A DNA stretch of 39,794 nt from positions 1-39,794 of the forward strand of contig JAYWHT010000068.1 of NCBI GenBank assembly GCA_043777595.1. The letters are read 5' to 3'. The DNA comes from JAYVJH01 sp043777595 (lineage in GTDB: Bacteria; Bacteroidota; Bacteroidia; Cytophagales; Spirosomataceae). Each line of letters begins with the position of its first letter. Positions within the stretch are counted from its first letter, which is position 1. This document shows, piece after piece, positions 1 to 8,592 of this stretch. The translations under genes and the position numbers were made by a program. A model generated the notes under the pieces. That model did no database searches and was not told the DNA's origin. It worked only from the letters and a program-made list of their open reading frames with translations.

Positions 1-114
1 AATGTGAATAGTAGAGAAGCATTTTATTCTCTATGTCTTGATTGTATCTTGTCATGCACAAAGTTAATCCATATTTGTTACTTTATTAAATTCTTAGTAT
101 CTAAACAGCTTTTT

Positions 115-522
115 ATGAAACCTTCAAATGATATATTGCGAGAGTTAAGAACAAAGGCAGGAAAAACACAAGACTATATGGCACAAGCCATAGATATGAA
201 TGCGTCAGAATATAATCGTCTGGAGAGTGGTAAAAGAAAAATACAAATTAAGCATATACTCAAAATAGCAAAAGCCGTTGAAAAACCAATAGCAGAGGTG
301 CTACTTAACATGAATGGCCTAAACTAATGTCATCAACAACCCCAATATAACGAAACTGTGGTAAATGTAAACGACACAAAGCTAATGCGAGAACTGCTCG
401 AATCGAAAGTCCAAATCATCAAGGCCAAAGACGAAGTAATAAAAGTACAAAAAAGCGAAATAGACGTGCTACTATCAGAAATAACTTCGCTCAAAAATCA
501 ACTTAATAGGCAATTACTTTGA
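115..522 (+). pseudogene. XRE-family HTH regulator with in-frame stop before its coiled-coil tail
   Basis: The first 70 codons (115-327) encode a Cro/C1-type helix-turn-helix: 'RELRTKAGKTQDYMAQ' is helix 1 to 2, and 'ASEYNRLESGKRKI' is the recognition helix with the family's typical S-x-Y-x-R-x-E-x-G pattern. A TAA at 325-327 ends the frame. The same frame then stays open for 64 more codons to TGA at 520-522 and encodes a highly charged, heptad-like helix ('MRELLESKVQIIKAKDEVI', then more K/E/L-rich sequence). Many Bacteroidota XRE regulators carry just such a tail (a short N/Q-rich linker, then 'K-L-x-x-E-L-L-x-S-K-x-x-I-I') in one polypeptide, so this looks like one gene split by a nonsense mutation; a base-call error is possible. 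The ATG at 115 is chosen because the frame upstream of it has no ATG and is not HTH-like. If the stop is real, a 70-residue DNA-binding protein without its oligomerisation tail is made. The ATG at 385 could start a separate 45-residue coiled-coil peptide. Confidence 0.7.
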
Positions 523-560
523 GATTTGACAACTTAAAGATGTCAGCTTAAACCTTACTT

Positions 561-2741
561 CTAACTTTTCCACATCATCGACAGCCCAATTCGTAGCTTA
601 TTATAATCATATTTTTCGTTTAATATTTCAAAAAGCGGCTTTACTGATTCTCCTCGTCCTATTTGTAGTTCTTCGGCCGCTTTCGTAATCTCACTATATT
701 CATAATCTGACACAAACTGCTTTAAATCAACGGTGTAGCCATCTTCATAGAGCCGTGTGAGGTGTCCATAAATCGTACTTTCGCTTAGGTTTCGCTCTCT
801 GGCGATGTCTGCTACCGACAGACCGAGTTGGTATAAGCTATATGTTTCGGTGTAGGTTTCGCCTTTGGCGAGTTTGGGTCTGGTTGAATGGTTGGTGGTG
901 GCCTCTTCAAAAACACCTTCTTCGGTATCTCTGCCTTGTACTTCCCGTATTTTGTTTATAAAAGCTCGTCCGTATCTGTCTAATTTGGCTTGGCCAACGC
1001 CCGAAACTCGCAACATTTGAGCGTCAGAAGTAGGTCTTTTTTGAGCCATGTCCGACAGTGTAGCATCTGAAAAGACCACAAAAGGTGGTATATTTTCAGA
1101 TTCGGCGATTGTTTTACGCAAAACTCGTAATACCTCGAAGAAATCATCTCTAATAATTTCTCGTTTGGTTTTGGGTGTAGCTGCCTCATTTTCAGCTTGT
1201 TGCCTGGCTCTTTTTACTTCAAAGGTTTCAAAACGTATTAGTTCAACGGTTTGTTGCCCACGCAGTACTTTCCACGACGTTTCATTGAGTTTGAGTGCGT
1301 GTTCTTCGTCATAGGCAATATCGACCACACCCGAGTTGAGCATTTGAGCTAAGTAATCGGCCCATTCGTCAGGGCGCAGTTCTCGGCCCGCCCCATACGT
1401 TTTGAGGTTCTGATAGCCTTTTTCAAACACATTTTTGTTTTGTGAGCCTCTCAATATGTCTATAGCCATTGTCATCGCAATTTTTTCGTCAGACCGAGCC
1501 ACTGCTGACAGTACTTTTTGTGCAAATACTGTTGCATCAAACCTACTTGGTGGATTTTTGCAGACGTCGCAGTTGCCGCAGTCGTTGTCTATTGTTTCAT
1601 TGAAATAACTAATCATAATGCGCCTTCGGCAAATTTGTGCTTCGGCATATTGCTTCATGCGGTCGAGTTTGGCATACTGAATTTCTTTGAGGTGATTGGG
1701 CAGTTCAGACTTTTGGACTAATTCTCGCCGCATTAAAAAATCGGCATAACTAAAAAACAGCAGTGTGTCGGCTGGAAGACCGTCTCGCCCTGCACGACCG
1801 ATTTCTTGGTAAAAACTCTCAACATTGGCTGGCATATTGTAGTGTATTATCCACCGTACATTCGACTTGTCGATACCCATTCCAAAAGCCACGGTTGCTA
1901 CCATCACCTGCACATCGTCTTGCAAAAACTGGTCTTGTATTAGGGTTCTTTCGGCAGCGGACATACCTGCGTGATAATGTTTGGCATTGATACCCAACCG
2001 CCGCAGTCCTGTGGCTACATCTTCGGTGCTTTTTCTACTAAAACAATAAATAATACCCGATTGCTTGGGGTGGTCTCCAATAAATTTTTCAATGATTTTG
2101 AGCCGATTACGCCCCGGTATTACACTTAGCGATAGGTTAGGTCTGTCAAATGAATCAATAAATATTTTGGCGTCTGCAATATTGAGCTGTTTCAGAATAT
2201 CTCGGCGAGTTACACGGTCGGCAGTAGCCGTTAGGGCTATCATTGGCACAGCAGGAAACATTGTCTTGATGAGATGTAACTGTGTATATTCTGGTCTAAA
2301 ATCATGCCCCCAAACCGATACACAATGCGACTCATCAATGGCAACCAAACTCACGTTAAGTGTCTGAATAAAAGATGAATAGCTTCCAGAAAGTAGTTTT
2401 TCTGGCGAAATATATAATAATTTTACCTCACCGTTTTGGCAACGTCTCTCTATTTCATTTTGCTCGGACACTGGCTGCGAACTGTTGATAAACTCTGCCG
2501 TTATGCCATTGTATTTGAGCGCACGTACTTGGTCTTTCATGAGCGCAATAAGCGGCGAAATAACCAACGTAAGCCCAGGCAATAGCATAGCTGGAATCTG
2601 ATAACATACCGATTTACCTCCACCCGTAGGCATCAACACCATGCAGTCGTTGCCTGCCACAACATAGTCAATAATCTCGGCTTGCAGTGGTCTGAATGTG
2701 TCGTAGCCAAAATATTGTTTTAGGACTTGATTTTTGGTCAT
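561..2741 (-). CDS. recQ: ATP-dependent DNA helicase RecQ
   Basis: A 3'-5' superfamily 2 helicase for DNA repair and recombination restart. Visible motifs: Walker A 'MPTGGGKSVCYQIP' (about residues 37-50), DESH box at 136-139, motif III 'ALTATAD' near 169-175, motif VI 'YQEIGRAGRDG' at 311-321. The RQC zinc ligands are C371, C388, C391 and C394. An HRDC domain lies at about 525-600 ('MLRVSGVGQAKLDRYG'). At 726 residues it is over 100 longer than E. coli RecQ (about 610). The extra C-terminal part includes 'YQLGLSVADIARERNLSES', a helix-turn-helix of the type found in Bacteroidota RecQ. The gene starts 1 bp after the stop of the upstream SDR gene, so the two are probably co-transcribed. Confidence 0.96.
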   Translation of the reverse strand: MTKNQVLKQYFGYDTFRPLQAEIIDYVVAGNDCMVLMPTGGGKSVCYQIPAMLLPGLTLVISPLIALMKDQVRALKYNGITAEFINSSQPVSEQNEIERRCQNGEVKLLYISPEKLLSGSYSSFIQTLNVSLVAIDESHCVSVWGHDFRPEYTQLHLIKTMFPAVPMIALTATADRVTRRDILKQLNIADAKIFIDSFDRPNLSLSVIPGRNRLKIIEKFIGDHPKQSGIIYCFSRKSTEDVATGLRRLGINAKHYHAGMSAAERTLIQDQFLQDDVQVMVATVAFGMGIDKSNVRWIIHYNMPANVESFYQEIGRAGRDGLPADTLLFFSYADFLMRRELVQKSELPNHLKEIQYAKLDRMKQYAEAQICRRRIMISYFNETIDNDCGNCDVCKNPPSRFDATVFAQKVLSAVARSDEKIAMTMAIDILRGSQNKNVFEKGYQNLKTYGAGRELRPDEWADYLAQMLNSGVVDIAYDEEHALKLNETSWKVLRGQQTVELIRFETFEVKRARQQAENEAATPKTKREIIRDDFFEVLRVLRKTIAESENIPPFVVFSDATLSDMAQKRPTSDAQMLRVSGVGQAKLDRYGRAFINKIREVQGRDTEEGVFEEATTNHSTRPKLAKGETYTETYSLYQLGLSVADIARERNLSESTIYGHLTRLYEDGYTVDLKQFVSDYEYSEITKAAEELQIGRGESVKPLFEILNEKYDYNKLRIGLSMMWKS

Positions 2742-2742
2742 T

Positions 2743-3516
2743 TTAGTTATTAAGTTTTACAAAGCCTCCGTCAATCAAATAGTCGTTGCCAGTAATAAAA
2801 GCGGCCTCATCTGAGCATAAATACAGCGCCATTGCGGCAATTTCTTGAGGAGTGGCCATGCGACCAATGGGCTGGGTTTTAGAGAGTTTGTCAAACATTT
2901 CGGCTTGATTGTTGGGGTAATTTTTGGCAATAAAGCCATCAACAAATGGCGTATGAACACGGGCTGGTGAGATAGAATTACAACGAATATTATCGTGCAA
3001 ATAGTCTTTGGCCACCGACAGTGTCATACTTAATACTGCACCTTTTGACACTGAATACGCAAAACGGTCTGGAATACCAACCGAGGCGGCTATCGAAGCG
3101 GTATTTAAAATTATTCCTTTGCCAGTTTTTAAAAAATGTGGAATTGTAGCCCAAAGACAATTATATATTCCCTTGATGTTTACATCGACAATACGGTCAA
3201 AGTCAGATTCGGCTGTTGTGTGAGCCTTGCCGATGTGTGCTATACCTGCATTATTTATTAAAATGTCTATTGGTTGGTCTGCAGCAATTTTGTCAATCAC
3301 AGACGCTACCTCAGCCTGTTTTGACACATCAACTTGATGCGCTTCTGCTTGTCCACCATTTGCTTTTATATCTGCTACAACAATTTGGGCTTGTTCAAAA
3401 TTCAATTCTAAAATATGAACAACTGCACCCTGTTTGGCAAATAACTGACTAACAGCCAATCCTATACCACTCGCCCCGCCCGTAACGATAACCGTTTTGT
3501 TATTTAATTGAAACAT
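2743..3516 (-). CDS. SDR-family NAD(P)-dependent oxidoreductase
   Basis: A classical short-chain dehydrogenase/reductase of 257 residues, the usual length. The Rossmann motif TGGASGIG is at residues 12-19, NNAG at 88-91, catalytic Ser near 141, and YSVSK (Y154, K158) completes the active site. The C-terminal 'ITGNDYLIDGGF' is the typical SDR ending. An acidic residue after beta-2 ('ILELNF') suggests NAD(H) preference, which is inference. Substrate is unknown; relatives include gluconate, cyclohexanol and 3-oxoacyl reductases. It lies directly upstream of recQ (1 bp gap), but no functional tie to DNA repair is evident. Confidence 0.92.
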   Translation of the reverse strand: MFQLNNKTVIVTGGASGIGLAVSQLFAKQGAVVHILELNFEQAQIVVADIKANGGQAEAHQVDVSKQAEVASVIDKIAADQPIDILINNAGIAHIGKAHTTAESDFDRIVDVNIKGIYNCLWATIPHFLKTGKGIILNTASIAASVGIPDRFAYSVSKGAVLSMTLSVAKDYLHDNIRCNSISPARVHTPFVDGFIAKNYPNNQAEMFDKLSKTQPIGRMATPQEIAAMALYLCSDEAAFITGNDYLIDGGFVKLNN

Positions 3517-3530
3517 ATTATTTCTATTTC

Positions 3531-3563
3531 AACGAAGCCTTCGCTCTAAGCGAAGGCTTCGTT
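3531..3563 (-). terminator. Strong hairpin after the M1 peptidase gene
   Basis: A perfect 15-bp inverted repeat (3531-3545 with 3549-3563) and a 3-nt apex lie 10 nt beyond the peptidase stop codon and just before the SDR start. The U-tract on the minus strand is poor (GAAATAG follows), so it may act as a terminator or as a 3' end stabiliser. Confidence 0.6.
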
Positions 3564-3572
3564 TTCCATATT

Positions 3573-5930
3573 CTAATTTTTCGCTCCGCCCTGTTGTCCT
3601 GCCTTTTGGGTTTGGCTTTGTTGGGCTTCACGCATTGGGTTTGTCCCACGGCTACGGCCTGCTTCCTGTTTGAACAACTGAAACTTGGTAGGTTGCGCTG
3701 GTTGACGTGGAAAAACGTTGTTTTCGGTATCAATATCGGCAATCTCTGAAAATGGGTCGAGCGTCCATTGGCTTACTTTTTTCTTGGTCGTAACCACTTT
3801 GCTTATGTCTTGGTCGTTTAGTCGCCATATTTCGGCAGGGAAGCGTGCTACTGAATCTGTACCATCTTCAAATTGCATTTTTATGATGACTGGCATTGGC
3901 AGGCCGCCCTTGTTTTTGAGTTTGAGGGTATAAAAATTCATTCCAGACTCTACCAAAGCACGCTCTTCTGCGCTGAGGCTTGCCAGATAAGCATCGTATT
4001 TTTTCTTGTCGGCATCAGTTACTTTGAGCGGGTCATAGTTGTTATAAAAATCTTTCATATCAGGATTTTTCTCAACCACGCTTTCTTTGATATAGGTACG
4101 GTCTCGTTGTCTTGCTATCGTTTCTCGTTTTTCAGTACTCACTTTTCGTTGTATCGCTTTGTTAATGTCTGGATTTTGGCCATCTATTGCAAACCATTCT
4201 ACCGAGGCAAAGTCTTGGTCTGCTGGCTCAACGCCATAAAACCAACCTTTCCAAAACCAATCTAAATCAACACCGCTGGCATCTTCCATCGTTCTAAAAA
4301 AATCGGCTGGCGTAGGGCTTTTGAACTTCCATCGGTTGGCATATTCCTTAAAAGCATAGTCGAACAATTCACGTCCCATGATAGTCTCTCTCAGAATATT
4401 TAGGCCCGTGGCTGGTTTTGTGTAGGCATTTGGCCCAAAGGCCATGATATTGTCCGAACTGCTCATAATCGGCACTTGCTTTGTTTTGTCGGTTTTCATG
4501 TAGTCCACAATGCCCTGCGGCTCGGCTACGTCGCCGCCCATGTCTCTGTCCCATTCTTTAGTTGTCATGTATTCCATATATGAATTGAGACCTTCGTCCA
4601 TCCATGACCATTGGCGTTCGTCAGAGTTTACAATCATTGGAAACCAGTTGTGGCCTACTTCGTGAATTACGACCTGAATCAAAAAATCTTTTGTCCCTTC
4701 CGAATATGTACCATCTGTATCAGGTCTTGCACCATTGAACGACATCATAGGGTACTCCATGCCACCAATCGGCCCATGCACAGACTGTGCCACAGGGTAC
4801 GGATAGTCGAAGGTAAGCCGAGAGTAGGTTTTGACGGTATGCGCTACCAACATCGTTGAATATTGCCCCCAAAGTGGGTTGGCTTCTTTTGGATAAAACG
4901 ACATTGCCATTACCTTTTTTCCATTCAAATCTACGCCCATTGCGTCCCAAATAAATTTGCGTGAGGTAGCAAATGCAAAATCACGGACATTATCGGCTTT
5001 GAAAATCCATGTTTTTTTGCCGTTGGCTTTGCCTTTTTCTGCTTTTTCGGCTTCGGCTTGTGTTACAATCAAAACAGGTCTGGTGGCTGTTTTGGCATCG
5101 TTCAGTTTTTTAATTTGCTCAATACTAAGCACTTGGGCAGCATTTTGAAGTTCGCCAGTTGCGCCCAACACGTGGTCGTTTGGTACGGTTATTGCCACTT
5201 TATAATTACCGAACGGCAATGCAAATTCACCTTGACCTAAAAATTGTTTGTTTTGCCAACCCGTTACATCGTCATAAACGCACGCCCGAGGAAACCACTG
5301 CGCCATTTCAAAAACACAGTTACCATCTTTAAATTCTTCATAACCCGATCTTCCAAAGGCTTTGAGTGCATCTGTTATTTTATTGTTCCAGTCAATCTGA
5401 AAACTTGCCGACTGCCCAGTCCGAATTACGGCGGGCATGTCTATTCGCATCATTGTACCATTGATAGTATAACGCAATGCCGCTCCTGTTTTTGGGTCTT
5501 TGACGGCCGTAATATGGTATCCGTATCCTTCGTCTTTCATCGAGCGCAAAAGTGCCGACGACGGCATTCCTTTTTCATTGATAGTAGTAGAGCGTGTGAT
5601 GTTACCTGTTGCACTTTTTTCAAACGTATTTTGGTCTAACTGAATCCAGACATAGCGCAGTTCGTCTGGTGAATTATTAAAATAAGTAACCGTTTCTGAG
5701 CCAGTTAGTGTTCTTTTTGCTTCGTCTATTTCTGCTTTAATATCATAATCAACACGATTTTGCCAGTAGTCCTTGCCTGGTGCGCCCGAAGCGGTGCGGT
5801 AGGTGTTGGGCGTAGGTAGTTGCGTTCCCATTTGTTCAAATCGATTGTTGGCGTGGTATGACGTTTGGGCTTGAATAATATAGAATGAATAATGTAAAAT
5901 GAATAATGTGATAAGGATTGTTTTTTTCAT
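3573..5930 (-). CDS. M1-family (gluzincin) metallopeptidase, secreted
   Basis: A zinc aminopeptidase of 785 residues. The substrate-binding motif GGMEYP is at 389-394 and the zinc site HEVGH at 423-427, with the third ligand Glu446 in 'WMDEGLNSYME', the HExxH-18-E spacing of family M1. A signal peptide (residues 1-22, ending 'IIQAQ') sends it to the periplasm or cell surface. The C-terminal 30 residues are Q/G/R-rich low complexity. No type IX secretion sorting domain is obvious. The hydrophobic core of the signal peptide is encoded by heptanucleotide repeats (5873-5914). It appears to be a single-gene unit, with a terminator-like hairpin at 3531-3563 and a -7 box at 5982-5989. Likely role: peptide breakdown during growth on protein. 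The substrate is not predictable. Confidence 0.93.
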   Translation of the reverse strand: MKKTILITLFILHYSFYIIQAQTSYHANNRFEQMGTQLPTPNTYRTASGAPGKDYWQNRVDYDIKAEIDEAKRTLTGSETVTYFNNSPDELRYVWIQLDQNTFEKSATGNITRSTTINEKGMPSSALLRSMKDEGYGYHITAVKDPKTGAALRYTINGTMMRIDMPAVIRTGQSASFQIDWNNKITDALKAFGRSGYEEFKDGNCVFEMAQWFPRACVYDDVTGWQNKQFLGQGEFALPFGNYKVAITVPNDHVLGATGELQNAAQVLSIEQIKKLNDAKTATRPVLIVTQAEAEKAEKGKANGKKTWIFKADNVRDFAFATSRKFIWDAMGVDLNGKKVMAMSFYPKEANPLWGQYSTMLVAHTVKTYSRLTFDYPYPVAQSVHGPIGGMEYPMMSFNGARPDTDGTYSEGTKDFLIQVVIHEVGHNWFPMIVNSDERQWSWMDEGLNSYMEYMTTKEWDRDMGGDVAEPQGIVDYMKTDKTKQVPIMSSSDNIMAFGPNAYTKPATGLNILRETIMGRELFDYAFKEYANRWKFKSPTPADFFRTMEDASGVDLDWFWKGWFYGVEPADQDFASVEWFAIDGQNPDINKAIQRKVSTEKRETIARQRDRTYIKESVVEKNPDMKDFYNNYDPLKVTDADKKKYDAYLASLSAEERALVESGMNFYTLKLKNKGGLPMPVIIKMQFEDGTDSVARFPAEIWRLNDQDISKVVTTKKKVSQWTLDPFSEIADIDTENNVFPRQPAQPTKFQLFKQEAGRSRGTNPMREAQQSQTQKAGQQGGAKN
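5873..5914. repeat. Heptanucleotide repeat array inside a signal-peptide coding region
   Basis: Six consecutive 7-mers on the plus strand: GAATAAT, ATAGAAT, GAATAAT, GTAAAAT, GAATAAT, GTGATAA. GAATAAT occurs three times at 14-nt spacing. On the minus strand they encode most of 'LHYSFYIIQ' in the M1 peptidase signal peptide. A similar array lies at 33895-33936. Confidence 0.8.
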
Positions 5931-5950
5931 GGTTATATTTTGGGTTGGTT

Positions 5951-6000
5951 TGTTTTAAATAAAATAAAGTCGGACAGGGTTCAAATCTATCCAACTTTAT
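5951..6000 (-). terminator. Terminator of the DUF4920 gene
   Basis: On the minus strand, an 11-bp stem with one mismatch (arms 5990-6000 and 5964-5974) lies about 20 nt after the stop codon. It is followed by a T-rich run (TTTATTTTATTT), as expected for a Rho-independent terminator. The promoter-like box of the next gene lies in its loop. Confidence 0.6.
5982..5989 (-). promoter_or_regulatory. Candidate -7 promoter box of the M1 peptidase gene
   Basis: TAGATTTG on the minus strand matches the Bacteroidota -7 consensus TAnnTTTG and lies 52 nt upstream of the peptidase ATG. It falls in the loop of the preceding terminator. No clear -33 element was seen. Confidence 0.45.
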
Positions 6001-6019
6001 GGTTTTTAGTTTTTTGTAT

Positions 6020-6469
6020 TTATTTTTTTACAATCACTCCATCGGCTACAAAAGTCAGTTCACGTTTTGGCTCAGTGATTTTCATTATTTCCTCTTTTGT
6101 TTTCTTGGCATCTTCTGCATAGTGACGTAACTCGGCAACCGAGGTCGTTTTTATTTTAGCTTCACCTTCAAATACTACTGTTTTACCAGCAATATCTTTG
6201 GGTACAAAAAAACCATAGTCTTTAAAACTCACTCGCATCGTTTGGCCGTCGGCTGTCAATACTTTCATCCAGCAGCCTTTTACTTGACAAACCGATTCTA
6301 CTGTACCTGTAATTTTGGTATTTAGGCTTGGTTTGTCACCCATTGTTGTTGCTAATTGTTCGGCTGGAATAGTGTTGGTATCTTCTATTTTTTTGCCAAA
6401 AGTGTCTTGCGAATACGCATTTACTGTCATCAGTGCCGCTGCGAAAACTCCGATTAGTATTTTTTTCAT
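6020..6469 (-). CDS. DUF4920-domain exported protein
   Basis: A 149-residue protein with a clear signal peptide ('MKKILIGVFAAALMTVNAYSQ'). The body carries the DUF4920 pattern: 'G-x-V-x-x-V-C-Q-V-K-G-C-W-M' with two cysteines, followed by 'MRVSFKDYGFFVPKDI' and 'G-E-A' strands. These are small periplasmic beta-sandwich-like proteins of unknown function. The paired cysteines invite metal binding or a disulphide, which is inference. It forms its own transcription unit, with a -7 box at 6513-6520 and a terminator at 5951-6000. Confidence 0.88.
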   Translation of the reverse strand: MKKILIGVFAAALMTVNAYSQDTFGKKIEDTNTIPAEQLATTMGDKPSLNTKITGTVESVCQVKGCWMKVLTADGQTMRVSFKDYGFFVPKDIAGKTVVFEGEAKIKTTSVAELRHYAEDAKKTKEEIMKITEPKRELTFVADGVIVKK

Positions 6470-6512
6470 TGTTTTGTTTTCTAAATATTTGTTGCTATTT
6501 ATTTTTAAGATT

Positions 6513-6520
6513 CAAATTTA
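6513..6520 (-). promoter_or_regulatory. Candidate -7 promoter box of the DUF4920 gene
   Basis: TAAATTTG on the minus strand is an exact TAnnTTTG match 44 nt upstream of the start codon. Confidence 0.5.
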
Positions 6521-6539
6521 CTGATTTTTTATCTACAAA

Positions 6540-7301
6540 CTAATAGGGCGATACACCTACCGAACTCCAACCACCATCAACTACCAAAGTCTGCCCTGTG
6601 ATATGTCCTGCTTCTTTTGAGACCAAAAACAACGTAGCAGCAGCAATATCTTGTACATTCGCTGGTTTTTGTAGTGGCGTAATTCTCGACCACGTGGCCT
6701 CATAGTCGGTGTCTTCGGCTGTTCGCTCGGTCATGGTTGCACCTGGCGCAATGGTATTGATGGTAATATTGTGAGGCGATAGTTCTATCACCAACCCTTT
6801 TGCCAACATTTCTATCGCTGCCTTTGTCATGCTATACGCCGCCAAATATTGATGTGCTTGGTGGCCAGTTGCCGACGACATCAATACAATTCTGCCGCCC
6901 GTTCTCTGCACTCGCATTTGTTCGGCGGCAGCTTGTGTCAAGAAAAACGTGCCTCTGATATTGAGGTCTAATAGTTTTTGTAATGATTGGGGCTGGTATT
7001 CAAAAAAGTCACCAAAAGTTGTAATTCCTGCGTTGGCTACCACAATAGTTAGTTTGCCAAATAGTCTAACTGCCTCTACAACCATTTTTTGTATGTTTTC
7101 GACACTCGACACGTCTCCCATAAATCCTTCGCAAAGTCCGCCCTTTTTTTTAATCAATTCTACTGCCTCTGTTACATATCTTTCGTCAATGTCGTTTAAC
7201 AAAATAGCCGCTCCTCGAGCGGCCATTTGCTTGGCGATTTCAAGGCCAATTCCTTGCCCAGCCCCTGTTATGATTGCAACCTCTTGGTCAAATCTAAGCA
7301 T
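6540..7301 (-). CDS. SDR-family oxidoreductase coupled to dnaN
   Basis: A 253-residue short-chain dehydrogenase. TGAGQGIG is at residues 12-19, 'VANAG' near 88-92, Ser near 142-143, and YSMTK (Y156, K160) gives the catalytic pair. The C-terminus 'ITGQTLVVDGGW' is typical. 'LNDID' after beta-2 suggests NAD(H) use. Best family-level match is the 3-oxoacyl-ACP reductase / glucose dehydrogenase-like group; the substrate is unknown. Its start codon overlaps the end of dnaN by 8 bp, so it is likely translated from the dnaN transcript. It is only about 30 percent alike by eye to the SDR at 2743-3516, so this is not a recent duplication. Confidence 0.92.
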   Translation of the reverse strand: MLRFDQEVAIITGAGQGIGLEIAKQMAARGAAILLNDIDERYVTEAVELIKKKGGLCEGFMGDVSSVENIQKMVVEAVRLFGKLTIVVANAGITTFGDFFEYQPQSLQKLLDLNIRGTFFLTQAAAEQMRVQRTGGRIVLMSSATGHQAHQYLAAYSMTKAAIEMLAKGLVIELSPHNITINTIAPGATMTERTAEDTDYEATWSRITPLQKPANVQDIAAATLFLVSKEAGHITGQTLVVDGGWSSVGVSPY

Positions 7302-8421
7302 AACTATTGAGCATTACTGGCATAACGAGCATCAGTACATCTTCGTCTTCGTTTTTGTCCATCGGTATTATTATTCCTGCACGGTTTGGCTGCGACAGTT
7401 GTAATGATAGCGTACTTGCATCTAAGTTATTGAGCATTTCTACCATTAGTTTTGCGTTAAACCCTATCTCTATTGCTTCGCCTTCATACTCACAAATCAA
7501 ATTTTCGTTTGCCTCATTTGAATAATCTAAGTCTTCTGCCGAAAGTGTTAGTGAGTCTGTGCCTGACATACTAAATTTTACCTGATGTGTAGTTCTGTTT
7601 GCATAAACCGCAATTCTTTTTAATGACTGTAATACTTCCCCACGATTTACTGTCATTACATTTGGATTATTGGTAGGTATTGCGTTTTCATAATCTGGGA
7701 AACGCTCATCTATTAACCTACAAATCATTCTGATATTAGCAAATGTAAAAAAAGCATTTGCTTGACTAAATTCAGCCTTAACAGGTATATTTTCTGACGG
7801 CAACGATGATTTAAGTAATGTCAGTGCCTTGCGAGGTATAATTACCGACGTTTCTGAACTTGACTTTATATCGTTTCTGCGGTATCTTATCAGTCTATGT
7901 CCGTCTGTTGCTACAAATGTAGCAGCCTCGGCTGTCAGTTGTACATAAACACCTGTCATGGCAGGGCGCAAGTCGTCCGTACTCGTAGCAAATATTGTGT
8001 TTGATATAGCCCCTGTCAGTGAATTTGACGACATATCTACCGAGAATGTTCCTTTTATTGACGGGATTTTAGGAAAATCTATCGGGTTTTCACCAGATAA
8101 TTTATATCGTCCGTTTTCCGATACTATTTCCGTTCCAAATGTTTCTAAATCTATTTTTATTGTAATTGGCTGTTCTGGTAAGCCTCTAAGTGTATCCATC
8201 AACAATTTTGCTGGTATTGCTATCGCACCTTTATCGCTCGATTCTATCTCCAATTCTGTTATTATGACCGTTTGCAAATCTGATGCTGTTGCCGTAAGTC
8301 TGTTACCATCTATTTGTAATAAAAAGTTTTCAAGAATTGGAACGATTGGATTGGACGCTACAACTCCGTTAATTGTCGATAATTGCTTTAGCAAAGACGA
8401 TGATGAAACTACAAATTTCAT
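7294..8421 (-). CDS. dnaN: DNA polymerase III beta subunit (sliding clamp)
   Basis: A ring-shaped processivity clamp of 375 residues, the usual size. The start 'MKFVVSSSSLLKQLSTINGVV', 'PILENFLLQI' and 'FVATDGHRLIRYRR' are hallmark segments of the three clamp domains. The C-terminal 'P-x-R-x-G-I-I-I-P-M' and 'MLVMPVML' correspond to the protein-binding pocket end that usually reads 'MPMRL'. Genes near replication origins often include dnaN, and here it lies 2 kb from the DnaA-box cluster. dnaA itself is not in the window. A -7 box is at 8460-8467, and the downstream SDR overlaps by 8 bp. Confidence 0.97.
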   Translation of the reverse strand: MKFVVSSSSLLKQLSTINGVVASNPIVPILENFLLQIDGNRLTATASDLQTVIITELEIESSDKGAIAIPAKLLMDTLRGLPEQPITIKIDLETFGTEIVSENGRYKLSGENPIDFPKIPSIKGTFSVDMSSNSLTGAISNTIFATSTDDLRPAMTGVYVQLTAEAATFVATDGHRLIRYRRNDIKSSSETSVIIPRKALTLLKSSLPSENIPVKAEFSQANAFFTFANIRMICRLIDERFPDYENAIPTNNPNVMTVNRGEVLQSLKRIAVYANRTTHQVKFSMSGTDSLTLSAEDLDYSNEANENLICEYEGEAIEIGFNAKLMVEMLNNLDASTLSLQLSQPNRAGIIIPMDKNEDEDVLMLVMPVMLNSYA

Positions 8422-8459
8422 ATTCTTTTTTTGGTTTTAATTTTCAATTTATTTAAAAA

Positions 8460-8467
8460 CAAAGTTA
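8460..8467 (-). promoter_or_regulatory. Candidate -7 promoter box of dnaN
   Basis: TAACTTTG on the minus strand, an exact TAnnTTTG match, lies 39 nt before the dnaN start codon in the 171-bp gap between dnaN and the TPR gene. Nothing else was seen in that gap. Confidence 0.5.
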
Positions 8468-8592
8468 GTAATAATAGTACCTAATTCCTCAATTAAGCCA
8501 AAAAAGGTTTATCTAATTATGTTATTGATGTTTATACTTTGGTTATCAGTGTCTCCACTTGTGATTTTTTCGTTCTCTTCTGGTAGATTATT

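Noticed and set aside
7958..8440. 160-codon plus-strand open frame antisense to dnaN
   Set aside because: It lies fully opposite a strongly conserved gene, has no recognisable domain, and its composition mirrors the dnaN codons.
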